64,000 nt of DNA from NCBI GenBank assembly GCA_910586225.1, contig CAJUIL010000001.1, positions 62,001 to 126,000 on the forward strand, read 5' to 3'. This document shows, in pieces, positions 36,234 through 44,848 of this stretch. Position 1 is the first letter of the stretch. The number at the start of each line of letters is the position of its first letter. Source of the stretch: an uncultured Eubacterium sp. GTDB taxonomy: Bacteria; Bacillota; Clostridia; Lachnospirales; Lachnospiraceae. Position numbers and translations under genes: made by a program. The notes beneath the pieces were generated by a model. It made no database searches. It was not told the DNA's origin and saw only the letters and a list, made by a program, of their open reading frames with translations.

Positions 36234-37643
36234 TCATGTAAAGCTTGCTGTGATCCATTTTACCATTCCGGCATCCTCGCTGGAATCTCCTGCAGCAAAA
36301 CACTCCTTCGGCAAAAGCCCCAGCCAGCCGCAGATTTTTTTGACTCCTGTCTCCTTGTCTGCCCCTGCCGCAACGAGCTGCATACAATGTCCTTCGATCA
36401 TATACCGCAGCTGATATTCCTGCGGCAGACGCTTCATAAGCTTCTCTGCCTCAAAACAGTCCCAGGGACGTCGGCGCGTACGCAGCAGCGTTATTTTATA
36501 GCAGTCGCCTGCTCCGTTGCGGTAGGCTAGCATCCGGCAAAAAAACATCCGGCAAAGCTGTTCCAAATATAAAACACAGCCCTCCGGCAGCAGATGAAAG
36601 CATTCCCTGCGCTCGGTACTTGCCGTCTCTTTGACAAGCATATGCGCCCCGCCTGCAAATACGCCTCCCGCAAACAAATGCCAAAAGCCGCGGCAGCGTC
36701 TTGCAGCTTCCGCAAACGGAAGTGTTGTGGCAAAAAAAAGAAGCGTCCGCTCCCTGACAGCCAGTACCTCCAGCGCCTGAAAAAGCTCCGCCTGCATCGG
36801 CAGCAGCGTTCCTTCAATATCTAAAAATGCAGCCCTTGGCCGCCTTGGAATGCGAAACAGCGGCCACGGCCCAAACAACAGATCATTGACCAGCTGCTTT
36901 CTGCCGCCATACGCCAGATAGCACGAGCAGCGTTTCCTTTTACAGGATACTCCCATACTAAGATTGCAAAGCCGCATACCCTTTCCTGCTTCCACAAAAT
37001 ATCTTCCCTCGCACTCCGCCGCATTTGCCGGATGCCAGACAAGCTCCCGGTAAAAATATGGGTCAATGTCAGAAAACGCCTGTACCTCCTGCTCCGTATA
37101 CGGCCGCCCCAGGCCGTCCATCCGGTTCACCCATAAATAAATTTCCTGCGGAAGCTCTTTTCTAAGCTGACGAAACAGCTCGATATGCTCCGGCACACCG
37201 ACCGCTCCGGCACACATACGGATCCCTTTCGCCGCAAGCTGCCCGCACACTCCTGCAAATGCCGTTACCGTCGTCATCTGCGGATGAAAGGTCGCCCAAA
37301 GCCTGAGCTTTTCCAAAATCCCCCCGTTTGCTTCAAAAAACTCCAGCTGCTTTGCAGCTGCAAAGCTTAGATTTGTCTGCGCACCGACTGCCTCTGTCCA
37401 AGGCAGCGCACTTATCTGCGCCAGCCCCTCCCAGTACCACGGATGGATCAGCGCTTCGCCATAAGGCGTCAGCATTAGCGCACGGATCCCAAGCCGCTCT
37501 GACCTTGTACGGTAATCCTTTACAAAAGAAAGCCACTGGTCCCTGTCCTGCGCAAGCTCCTCTTCTCCTGCGCTATGCTTGGAAAAAGGACAATAAGAAC
37601 AGTCGTAATTACAGCTTTTCAAACTGCCCCGGTATAACATCAT
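36234..37643 (-). CDS. STM4011-like radical SAM protein fused to a HAD-like domain
   Basis: About 469 residues. The first 270 match the STM4011 family: LYRGSLKSCNYDCSYCPFSK has the CxxxCxxC cluster motif, followed by a radical SAM barrel (LMLTPYGEALIHPWYWEGL) and a Cys-rich tail (LCNLSMGVSCKRKRCSCYLA) that could bind another cluster. From about 285 a HAD-like domain begins with AAFLDIEGTLLPMQ, the catalytic acid/base Asp replaced by Glu, and ends with ECFAAGDSSEDAGM. The start overlaps the STM4012-like gene by about 35 bases. The product of this system is unknown to me. Confidence 0.85.
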   Translation of the reverse strand: MMLYRGSLKSCNYDCSYCPFSKHSAGEEELAQDRDQWLSFVKDYRTRSERLGIRALMLTPYGEALIHPWYWEGLAQISALPWTEAVGAQTNLSFAAAKQLEFFEANGGILEKLRLWATFHPQMTTVTAFAGVCGQLAAKGIRMCAGAVGVPEHIELFRQLRKELPQEIYLWVNRMDGLGRPYTEQEVQAFSDIDPYFYRELVWHPANAAECEGRYFVEAGKGMRLCNLSMGVSCKRKRCSCYLAYGGRKQLVNDLLFGPWPLFRIPRRPRAAFLDIEGTLLPMQAELFQALEVLAVRERTLLFFATTLPFAEAARRCRGFWHLFAGGVFAGGAHMLVKETASTERRECFHLLPEGCVLYLEQLCRMFFCRMLAYRNGAGDCYKITLLRTRRRPWDCFEAEKLMKRLPQEYQLRYMIEGHCMQLVAAGADKETGVKKICGWLGLLPKECFAAGDSSEDAGMVKWITASFT

Positions 37644-38946
37644 ATGCATTCCTGCGTTCCGCCTCCCATTCCTCCATTGCCGCACGCACCTGTGAAGAAA
37701 TCAGCTGCGGACCAAGCAGATCCGACAGCCCAAGCCCTATTTCAGTCAAGGCCAGATAACGCCCATCACCGCTGAATGCCGCATATCCCTTTTCTATCCA
37801 TTCCTCAAGTATTGGAAAATCGTCCTCCGCCCGGCAGTGAAACGCCTTTTGATAGCCTTCCACAGACAACCCTGGCAGTATCATCAAATGACGTATCACA
37901 TACCGGCGCCTGCACTCCTCGTCCGAAAGCAGGATCCCATGGGTAATCTCCGTAAAATCCACGGTATGCTCATAGTCCGAAAGCCTTTCTAAGCACTCCG
38001 CTCTTGTGATGGCATACGGACTGCAAAAGTGCAGCCGCCCCAAATAGCTTCTTCCGCCGCAGCCTAACGCAAGCGACGTAGCGAATCCGCATTCATGAAA
38101 GGTACGCTTTTCTAACGGACGCCTGCGCACAAACCTGCGCATAGAATCCTGACAAAAACCCGCACGCTTTAAAAAAGCGGATGCGCATTCGTACTGCGCA
38201 TAAGCCGCATCGTCATCTGGTACGATGCCCTGCTGTTCCATCCCGACGCCATGCTTTACATAAAGCGGATACAAAAAGATCTCATCCGGCTCATAATCCA
38301 GCGCTTCCTTTAATGATGCAAGCAGGCTTTCCTGCGTCTGCCCTGGGATCCCATAAATAAAATCTACGTTCACGCACGCAAATCCAGCATTTTTCAAAAG
38401 ATGCAGCGCCTTGCGCGCCTGATCGGCACGATGCTGCCGTCCGAGCGCCGCCAGCTCCTCGTCGTGAAAGCTTTGGATTCCCATACTTACCCTTGTGACA
38501 CCTGCATCTTTTAAAATCTGCAGCTTTTTCTCATCCGTCTGGTTCGGCGCTGTCTCTATAATAAATTCTCGTTCCGGAGCATATTGAAAATGCGCTTTCA
38601 GCACAGTAAGCAGCTGTTCCAACTGACGCTCGGACAAATACAGCGGCGTACCGCCGCCGATCGTCAGCTCTGAAAATTCCGTCTGCACCGAGCCCAGCAG
38701 CTGTTCATATTGGATGCTTTGACGCTCTACCGCCTCCAGATACTGGTCAATATCGCTTTCTGACTGCCCGGTCACCGAAAATAGATTGCAGTAACCGCAT
38801 TTCGCCTGACAAAACGGCAGATGCACATACAGGCCATGGCCGCTGCCCTGCAGCAGATGGATATACTGCTGCAGCGACACGCCTTCCAGCGGACGATATG
38901 CGGTTTTATGCGGATAGCTGTACATATATTGCACATATGGACTCAT
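37609..38946 (-). CDS. STM4012-like radical SAM protein
   Basis: 445 residues of a HemW-related family whose hallmark is the N-terminal YSYPHKTAYRPL. The cluster motif is CQAKCGYCNLF (near 46), then LTIGGGTPLYLS, ETAPNQTDEKKL and VSMGIQSFHDEEL. The HemN-like C-terminal domain is retained. The start codon overlaps the stop of the chemoreceptor gene (ATGA), so it is translationally coupled to it. In Salmonella and others STM4012 occurs with STM4011 and STM4013-4015 in a pathway of unknown product. Confidence 0.88.
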   Translation of the reverse strand: MSPYVQYMYSYPHKTAYRPLEGVSLQQYIHLLQGSGHGLYVHLPFCQAKCGYCNLFSVTGQSESDIDQYLEAVERQSIQYEQLLGSVQTEFSELTIGGGTPLYLSERQLEQLLTVLKAHFQYAPEREFIIETAPNQTDEKKLQILKDAGVTRVSMGIQSFHDEELAALGRQHRADQARKALHLLKNAGFACVNVDFIYGIPGQTQESLLASLKEALDYEPDEIFLYPLYVKHGVGMEQQGIVPDDDAAYAQYECASAFLKRAGFCQDSMRRFVRRRPLEKRTFHECGFATSLALGCGGRSYLGRLHFCSPYAITRAECLERLSDYEHTVDFTEITHGILLSDEECRRRYVIRHLMILPGLSVEGYQKAFHCRAEDDFPILEEWIEKGYAAFSGDGRYLALTEIGLGLSDLLGPQLISSQVRAAMEEWEAERRNAYDVIPGQFEKL

Positions 38947-40769
38947 AACTGGAACTTCCCTGCCTCCTCATTCTGCCGGTGGCTCAGCTCAACAAGATCC
39001 TGCGTATCTTCCGCGCATTCGCCGATCGTCTGAGAAAGCAGCGTCATGCTGGCGCTTGTTTCTTCGGTGGATGCAGCGTTTTCTTCTACTACGCTGGCCA
39101 GATTGTTGATCGAATCTGTAACGATCTCTTTTAGGGAATTTAATATTTCTGTCTGTTTTCCGATATCCGAAGTAACCTCTTCTACCAAAGTTACTTCCTT
39201 ATTTAAGTAATGGAACGCATCCCTTGTTTCATCCAGGCATTTCTGCTGTTTCTGCACATTATCGGTAACTTCGTTCATCTTGCTGACCGAAATCTCCACA
39301 TTTCCGATCAGTTCTTTGACAATACCCTCAATCTCCTGTGCATTGCCGGAAGATTCTTCCGAAAGGTTGCGGATCTCCTCTGCGACAACCGCAAAGCCCT
39401 TGCCTGCTTCTCCGGCTCTTGCCGCCTCGATGCTCGCATTTAACGAAAGCAGGTTCGTCTGTGCCGCCAGCCCCTTGATAATTTCCACCGCTTTATTGAT
39501 ATTTGCCGCAGAATCATTATTTTTATTCGTCTGCTCAGATACCATACTGATCGCATCGATCGTGATCCTTGTGATCTGGTCAAGCTCCTGAATGCTTTTG
39601 GAAGCGACTGCCGTGTGCTTTGTCATTGAGGATACTGTTTTTTCCAGCTTATGTACGCCATCCTGCTCTACTTCGATGACACCGCCAAGCTCTTTGATCT
39701 TTTCGCTGACTGTTTCTGTTTCGCTTGCCTGGCTCGTAGCACCCTGTGCAAGGTCGTCGATCGCCTGGTTCGTATTCTGGATGCTCTGCGAAATATACCC
39801 GAACTTCTGGCTAAACTTTTCGCTGCTTTCATTCAAGGCTTCTCCGGTATGAACAACGCTGCCCAGCATACTAGCAAGCGACTGGCGGACATTCTCAAGG
39901 GAACGCGCCATTTCACCGATCTCGTCGCCCCGCCTTAACAATCTCTCATTCACCGTAAAACTCAGATCTCCTATTGCAGCCTGACGCAGATTTGCCTCCA
40001 CCAGCTTGATGCCCTTCGTAATACGAAGGCCTCCAATCGAAGATATGATAAAAGCCGCCACAAGCATTACAAAAGCCGCGATATCGTAAAGCATCAGCAT
40101 ATTTGAAAATTCTTTCTCAATACGCTCATCCATACTGTCTATTTTTTCGTTCATATCATCTACATAATTTCCCGTAGCGATTGCCCACCCCCAAGGCTCA
40201 AACATTTGCGAATAGGCAATTTTAGGCGCAACGGTCTTGCCGTCAGCCTTTGTAAAATAAAATTCGTTGTATCCGCCGCCTGCTTTTGCGGTTGATACGA
40301 TATTCTGCGTTACCTTCACACCGTTTTGGTCGGTCATGTCGTATCGGTCCGTGCCCTCCTGCTCCGTCAGGATCGGATGCATGACCAGCAGATGATCCTC
40401 GCCGTCGATCCAGATATATCCAGAGGCGTCATCCCGGTAACGCATATGGCGTATATTCTCCGCAGCCATAAGCTTTGCCTCTTCTTCGGTTATTTCTCCG
40501 CTCTGGCTACGGTCATACCAGCTCTGCGCTACCTGCATCGCGGCCTGTACCTGCGATTTGATCTCCATTTTGTAGCCATCCTTCATCGCTTCGTCATATA
40601 GTTCCGCGGACTCGGTCATTGACTGCCGCAAATAATGAATACCCAAAGCAGCCAGCCCGACTGTTGGGATCGTAACCAAAATAAACATAATGGAAATCAG
40701 CATCACCGTCAGGCTCCGCATCCCTTTCGTCTTTTTGGCAGCTGTTGTTTTTTTCTCCTTCTCCATCAT
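38943..40769 (-). CDS. Methyl-accepting chemotaxis protein with single-Cache sensor
   Basis: 608 residues. TM1 (about 20-45), an extracellular sCache_2-type sensor (about 50-225, with YRDDASGYIWIDGEDHLLVM and MFEPWGWAIATGNYVDDM), TM2, HAMP, and the signalling domain with NLLSLNASIEAARAGEAGKG. ATG at 40769 follows AAAGGTGGG. The sigma-A promoter directly in front differs from the flagellar sigma-D type. Co-translation with radical SAM enzymes is unusual for a receptor. Confidence 0.93.
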   Translation of the reverse strand: MMEKEKKTTAAKKTKGMRSLTVMLISIMFILVTIPTVGLAALGIHYLRQSMTESAELYDEAMKDGYKMEIKSQVQAAMQVAQSWYDRSQSGEITEEEAKLMAAENIRHMRYRDDASGYIWIDGEDHLLVMHPILTEQEGTDRYDMTDQNGVKVTQNIVSTAKAGGGYNEFYFTKADGKTVAPKIAYSQMFEPWGWAIATGNYVDDMNEKIDSMDERIEKEFSNMLMLYDIAAFVMLVAAFIISSIGGLRITKGIKLVEANLRQAAIGDLSFTVNERLLRRGDEIGEMARSLENVRQSLASMLGSVVHTGEALNESSEKFSQKFGYISQSIQNTNQAIDDLAQGATSQASETETVSEKIKELGGVIEVEQDGVHKLEKTVSSMTKHTAVASKSIQELDQITRITIDAISMVSEQTNKNNDSAANINKAVEIIKGLAAQTNLLSLNASIEAARAGEAGKGFAVVAEEIRNLSEESSGNAQEIEGIVKELIGNVEISVSKMNEVTDNVQKQQKCLDETRDAFHYLNKEVTLVEEVTSDIGKQTEILNSLKEIVTDSINNLASVVEENAASTEETSASMTLLSQTIGECAEDTQDLVELSHRQNEEAGKFQL

Positions 40770-40813
40770 AAAAAAACCCACCTTTTAAATTTTTTAATCT
40801 TTCGATTATTTTT

Positions 40814-40841
40814 ATTATACACTTTTCTGAAACAAAGTCAA
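40814..40841 (-). promoter_or_regulatory. Sigma-A promoter of the chemoreceptor/radical SAM operon
   Basis: TTGACT (40836-40841), 16-base spacer, TATAAT (40814-40819) on the minus strand. Confidence 0.75.
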
Positions 40842-41004
40842 GAAACAAGTCCGAAAGCTTAGTGAAACTACACAATTTTATTGGTTTTTATGCTAACACT
40901 ATTGTATATTTTAACATTATTCAAAAATTGATGCCCCAATGTATGACACGTCTGCTTTTGGGAAATAGTAACTACTGTAATTTAAACTGAAAAAGGAGGC
41001 TGTT

Positions 41005-42444
41005 ATGTCAGCAAGATTAGAAATTATAGACGTATATGCCCGTGAGATCCTGGATTCCCGCGGAAATCCTACAGTAGAAGCAGAAGTATCTGTAGAAAAC
41101 GAAGCTACCGGAGAAGTCTTTCGCGCCAGGGCGGACGTACCCTCTGGTGCAAGTACCGGACAGTTCGAAGCAATGGAACTTCGGGACGGTGAAAAACCCT
41201 ATCATGGAAAGGGTGTGCAAAGAGCCGTTTCGAATGTAAACGGAAGGATCGCGCAGCTGTTAACCGGAAAAGACGCTCTGATGCAAAACCGCATCGACGA
41301 GCTGATGACCGAGCTGGACGGCACGCAAAATAAATCGTCCCTTGGCGCGAACGCAATACTCGGCGTATCTATGGCAAACGCCAGAGTATGCGCGGACGCG
41401 CTGCACCTGCCGCTCTACCGGTATCTGGGCGGCTGCGGCAAGGGAACCATTCCCGTACCGATGATGAATATCCTAAACGGCGGCGCACACAGCAAAAACT
41501 GCATTGATTTTCAGGAATTTATGATCCTTCCGGTCGGTGCAAAGGGCATCCGCCAAGGCTTACAGTGGTGTGCGCAGATCTACCAAGAATTAAAAAGCCT
41601 GCTGGACAAGGACGGCCACAGTACCGGGGTAGGCGACGAGGGCGGCTTTGCGCCGGATCTAAAGGACACGTTTGAGGTGCTGGATTACCTGATGAAGGCG
41701 GTCAAAAGCGCAGGATTTGAACCGGGACAGGACATCGCCTTTGCCATGGACGCTGCCGCCAGCGAGCTGTTCCAAGAGGATGCCGCTATGTATTATTTTC
41801 CGGGTGAGACAAGATCCCTCATCCGCAAAAATACAAAAATGCTCGAACAGAGCAATACGCAGGAAACAGAGTGCAACTGTGAAGGCACAACAGTCGTAAC
41901 CGAGCAGGTGAAGGACGGCTGTATCTGTGAAACAGACTGCAACTGTCTGACGCCCGACACCGACGGCCAGATGATCATGCGCTCGACAGACGAAATGATC
42001 GATTATTACGAACGGCTGGCGGATAAATATCCGATCGTATCGATCGAGGACCCGTTAGATGAAGAGGACTGGGATGGCTGGAAAAAGATCACGGAGCGTC
42101 TCGGAAAGCGGATGATGCTCGTTGGCGACGACCTGTTCGTAACAAATGTAACCCGCCTGATGCGCGGTATCCACAACGGATGCGCAAACGCCATCCTTAT
42201 CAAGCCGAACCAGATCGGAAGCCTGACAGAAACGATGCTTGCCATCCGCACAGCCAAGGAGCATGGCTATCGTACGATCATGTCCCACCGATCAGGCGAA
42301 ACCGAAGATACGTTTATCGCTGACCTCGCTGTCGGAATGCATACCGGATATATCAAGACCGGAGCGCCATGCCGGAGTGAACGCGTCGCAAAATACAACC
42401 GTCTGCTGCGTATTGAAGAAGAGATCGAAGGCCAAAGAGAATAA
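41005..42444 (+). CDS. eno: Enolase with a cysteine-rich insertion
   Basis: Converts 2-phosphoglycerate to PEP in glycolysis. Signatures are complete: SGASTGQFEA loop, GDEGGFAPDL, VSIEDPLDEEDWDGW, LIKPNQIGSLTE and MSHRSGETEDTF. The length of 479 is about 50 above normal because residues about 268-325 (41806-41979) are inserted between AAMYYFPG and STDEMIDYYE. The insert has three CxC pairs (ECNCE, GCICE, DCNCL). ATG at 41005 follows AAGGAGG. It stands alone, with a terminator behind it. Confidence 0.95.
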   Translation: MSARLEIIDVYAREILDSRGNPTVEAEVSVENEATGEVFRARADVPSGASTGQFEAMELRDGEKPYHGKGVQRAVSNVNGRIAQLLTGKDALMQNRIDELMTELDGTQNKSSLGANAILGVSMANARVCADALHLPLYRYLGGCGKGTIPVPMMNILNGGAHSKNCIDFQEFMILPVGAKGIRQGLQWCAQIYQELKSLLDKDGHSTGVGDEGGFAPDLKDTFEVLDYLMKAVKSAGFEPGQDIAFAMDAAASELFQEDAAMYYFPGETRSLIRKNTKMLEQSNTQETECNCEGTTVVTEQVKDGCICETDCNCLTPDTDGQMIMRSTDEMIDYYERLADKYPIVSIEDPLDEEDWDGWKKITERLGKRMMLVGDDLFVTNVTRLMRGIHNGCANAILIKPNQIGSLTETMLAIRTAKEHGYRTIMSHRSGETEDTFIADLAVGMHTGYIKTGAPCRSERVAKYNRLLRIEEEIEGQRE

Positions 42445-42446
42445 TT

Positions 42447-42470
42447 GCAGACCGGTCTGCGCGGTTTTTT
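42447..42470 (+). terminator. Probable terminator of enolase
   Basis: ACCG and CGGT arms within a palindromic GCAGACCGGTCTGC context are followed by six T. Confidence 0.5.
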
Positions 42471-42543
42471 CCACAGGCATTTACCGCGCAGGCCGCACCC
42501 TGAAAAACGCAGCAGTAAAGGCATCTTACCTGTTCAAACCACG

Positions 42544-43833
42544 CTATGGATACAGATATTTTTCTGTAAACGCCTGTACCGACAGCGGACGGTCATGCAG
42601 ATAGCCCTGTACCTGGTTGCAGCCGCAGGCACGAACAAGCTGCTCTTCATCCCTTGTCTCAATCCCTTCGCAAAGCACTTCAAAATCGATCCGCTGAAAC
42701 ATTTCCATCAGGCTGCGCATAACCTCCTGCCCCGTCTTTGACCTTAAGCTATGCAGCACAAAACTACGGTCGAATTTAATCACATCTGCCGGAACAAGAC
42801 CGATCACGTCCAGCGAATTAAATCCAGAGCCAAAGTCATCCATGCTGATACGGAAACCAAGCGCACGCAGCCGTTTGATCTGTGAGACGATCCTGTCCAG
42901 ATTTTCGCAAAATACCGTTTCTGTCAGCTCAAACTCAATAAACCGCTCCGGCACCCCCGCTTGTTGGATATATGCAATGATCTCATCCAAAAACCCTTCC
43001 TGCATAAAATCAAGGCGCGACAGATTCACGGATACCGTAAATAATCCAATCCCCTGCTTCATCCAATCCTGCATCGCATCCACGATCAAATGCACCATCC
43101 GCCTGTCCAGCTCTGAAACCATACCGGATTTTTCCAAAAGCGGCACAAAATACGACGGCGCAAGTATATCACCCTCCCGATCCCGAATCCTGGCCAGCGC
43201 TTCCGCGCCAATCAGCTTTTGCTCATCGACCGAAAACTTCGGCTGCAGATACAGTAAAATACGCCCGTCCTCTAATGCCTGCTCAAACATCGGCAGCACC
43301 CTGGCCTCGCATAAGATCTTCTCTTCCAGCTGCTTCGAATAAAATACTACGCTGCTTTTATATTCGTCCCGGCTTTCCTTCTGTGCGTAACGCACCCGGT
43401 CAAGGATCACATCAAACTGACGGTCGTGCTTACACACAAAATGAGCGCCGCAGCTAATATGTATATGCGTCTGCGTAAATTCCTGATCCGCCTCCCTGCA
43501 AAAATCCCTGCAGATGATCTCAAGCTCCTCTTGTATCCCAATCTCATCCGGCGCATACGCCTCCATCAGCACAAGGATATGATCCCCAAAAATACGCGAC
43601 GCCAGACGGCAGTCGGGATTCAAAAAACAAAAATGATCCGCCATCCGCCTAAGCAGCAGATTCCCACTCTCAAATCCATAAATCTGATTAAAATATTTAA
43701 AGTTCTTGATATTGATCCCCACAATAACCGGATACCGCAGCCTCCCCACAGTAATAAAAAAATTTTTCCGAAAATCTTCCAAAATCGGAAGATGCGTAAT
43801 ACTGTCCCTACGGACTCCTGATAGCTGAACCAT
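42544..43833 (-). CDS. GGDEF-EAL protein, degenerate cyclase and likely active c-di-GMP phosphodiesterase
   Basis: 429 residues, no membrane segment. The GGDEF domain (about 30-165) is degenerate: the signature reads SRIFGDHILVL, so cyclase activity is unlikely. The EAL domain (about 185-425) keeps EAL (GAEALAR), SVNLSR, ELTETV, MDDFGSGF, IKFDRSFV, CEGIET and VQGYLHDRPL, which together form the metal and substrate site. It probably hydrolyses cyclic di-GMP, fitting a motile organism with two chemoreceptors nearby. Confidence 0.88.
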   Translation of the reverse strand: MVQLSGVRRDSITHLPILEDFRKNFFITVGRLRYPVIVGINIKNFKYFNQIYGFESGNLLLRRMADHFCFLNPDCRLASRIFGDHILVLMEAYAPDEIGIQEELEIICRDFCREADQEFTQTHIHISCGAHFVCKHDRQFDVILDRVRYAQKESRDEYKSSVVFYSKQLEEKILCEARVLPMFEQALEDGRILLYLQPKFSVDEQKLIGAEALARIRDREGDILAPSYFVPLLEKSGMVSELDRRMVHLIVDAMQDWMKQGIGLFTVSVNLSRLDFMQEGFLDEIIAYIQQAGVPERFIEFELTETVFCENLDRIVSQIKRLRALGFRISMDDFGSGFNSLDVIGLVPADVIKFDRSFVLHSLRSKTGQEVMRSLMEMFQRIDFEVLCEGIETRDEEQLVRACGCNQVQGYLHDRPLSVQAFTEKYLYP

Positions 43834-43870
43834 ATCTCCCTCACAAACAAACGTTCTTATTTAAATAGAC

Positions 43871-43903
43871 AAAAGCCCAAGCACACATATGATGTACTTA
43901 GGC
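43871..43903 (-). terminator. Hairpin in the EAL-gene leader, possible attenuator
   Basis: GCCTAAG/CTTGGGC arms followed by TTTT on the minus strand, inside the transcript leader between promoter and ATG. A second GCCC/GGGC pairing is mutually exclusive with it. Confidence 0.45.
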
Positions 43904-43934
43904 TCATGATGGGCGTTCCTAAATAGATGGTATC

Positions 43935-43963
43935 ATTATAGCATTTCAGGTAAGTTCTGTAAA
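43935..43963 (-). promoter_or_regulatory. Sigma-A promoter of the GGDEF-EAL gene
   Basis: TTTACA (43958-43963), 17-base spacer, TATAAT (43935-43940) on the minus strand, about 100 bases before the ATG. Confidence 0.75.
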
Positions 43964-44027
43964 TTAGTTTTTCAAAATTTTTTTATTACACCATATCACG
44001 TAACAGTTCAGACAGCTGACCTTTTCT

Positions 44028-44251
44028 TGCAAAAAATCCCCGCTCACCACGTACCTATCGCCTACGAGAGCCAGCTGGCGGAGGGAAGCGGCCCTGTCTT
44101 ATTGCGCCTTGTGAAAGAATATTAGAAGCTCTTAGTATTCTGCCCAACACCCAGGGGCGAAGCCAAGCGGCACCCTTTAGCTCCTGGCGCCAGCCAGGGC
44201 GAATTAGGTGCCGCGACCGTCCGCTGCCACAGCATAAGCAGCAGAATACTA
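44028..44251 (-). ncRNA. Structured RNA element directly behind the MecA-like gene
   Basis: About 220 GC-rich bases without an ORF. Read on the minus strand, TAGTATTCTGC (44241-44251) pairs perfectly with GCAGAATACTA (44133-44143), enclosing a second perfect stem GCGGCACC/GGTGCCGC (arms 44167-44174 and 44207-44214) and a CCTGG/CCAGG hairpin. A further domain ends in GAGCGGGGATTTTTT (44031-44045), consistent with a terminator. The first stem includes the stop codon of the upstream gene. The class is not recognised; the minus strand is preferred because of the T-run. Confidence 0.6.
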
Positions 44252-44815
44252 AAAAATCCCCCCTAAAACCTCCACCGCATCCCCATCCGCAACACACTCC
44301 CCATGCTCCCGAATAAACGCCGCAATACTCTTCGTATAACACACCCCATCCATAAACTCATCCGCCGCATAAAAAAGCATTGCCGTCTCACGCACCCCAT
44401 ATTCCCGGACATCCGCAAGCAGAAAATACACTCCTTCATACACATAAGCCGACGCCGCAAGCCCTTTCGGCGCATTCCTGCAAAACGCAAGCAGATGCAT
44501 CACGTTTTCCGTCTTAAATACTGCCGTCTCCATCTCCTTTGCAATCCGCTCCGCCTGCTCATTGCTCTGCTCTGCCCCTGCAGAAAATGTAATTTCCAGT
44601 GATTCATCCGATAAAAACACCGCATGAACCGCGATCTGCTTTCCGCTCTTTACAAATCCTGTCTCCTGCTCCGCCCGCTGCATAATCTGTTTAAAAAAGT
44701 CTACAGCCCGTTCATCATTTTGGTAGATCGCACGTCGATCCATCCCATAATCCGCAATTTCTTCCTCTGTCATAACGCATTGCACCGTCTGCTTGTCTAA
44801 TACTGAAAATTCCAT
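44249..44815 (-). CDS. MecA-like adaptor protein
   Basis: 188 residues resembling MecA/YpbH adaptors, which deliver proteins to the ClpCP protease: N-terminal MEFSVLDKQTVQCVMTEEEI, MDRRAIYQNDERAVDFFKQI, and a C-terminal domain (FKTENVMHLLAFCRNAPKGL, YVYEGVYFLLADVR) ending in an EHG..V...AVEVL motif. Shorter and more divergent than the typical 220-250. It follows the XRE regulator by 33 bases in one operon. Target proteins are unknown; regulated proteolysis of its neighbour is a possibility only. Confidence 0.75.
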   Translation of the reverse strand: MEFSVLDKQTVQCVMTEEEIADYGMDRRAIYQNDERAVDFFKQIMQRAEQETGFVKSGKQIAVHAVFLSDESLEITFSAGAEQSNEQAERIAKEMETAVFKTENVMHLLAFCRNAPKGLAASAYVYEGVYFLLADVREYGVRETAMLFYAADEFMDGVCYTKSIAAFIREHGECVADGDAVEVLGGIF

Positions 44816-44848
44816 TTCCCCTCTCCCGTCATATGTTTTCTTTTCTTC

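Noticed and set aside
43875..44045. Known riboswitch such as cyclic di-GMP or cobalamin type
   Set aside because: Conserved core sequences of these classes are not present on either strand.
44055..44342. 95-codon Gly/Cys-rich open frame
   Set aside because: It lies in the wrong frame across the MecA-like gene and the structured RNA.
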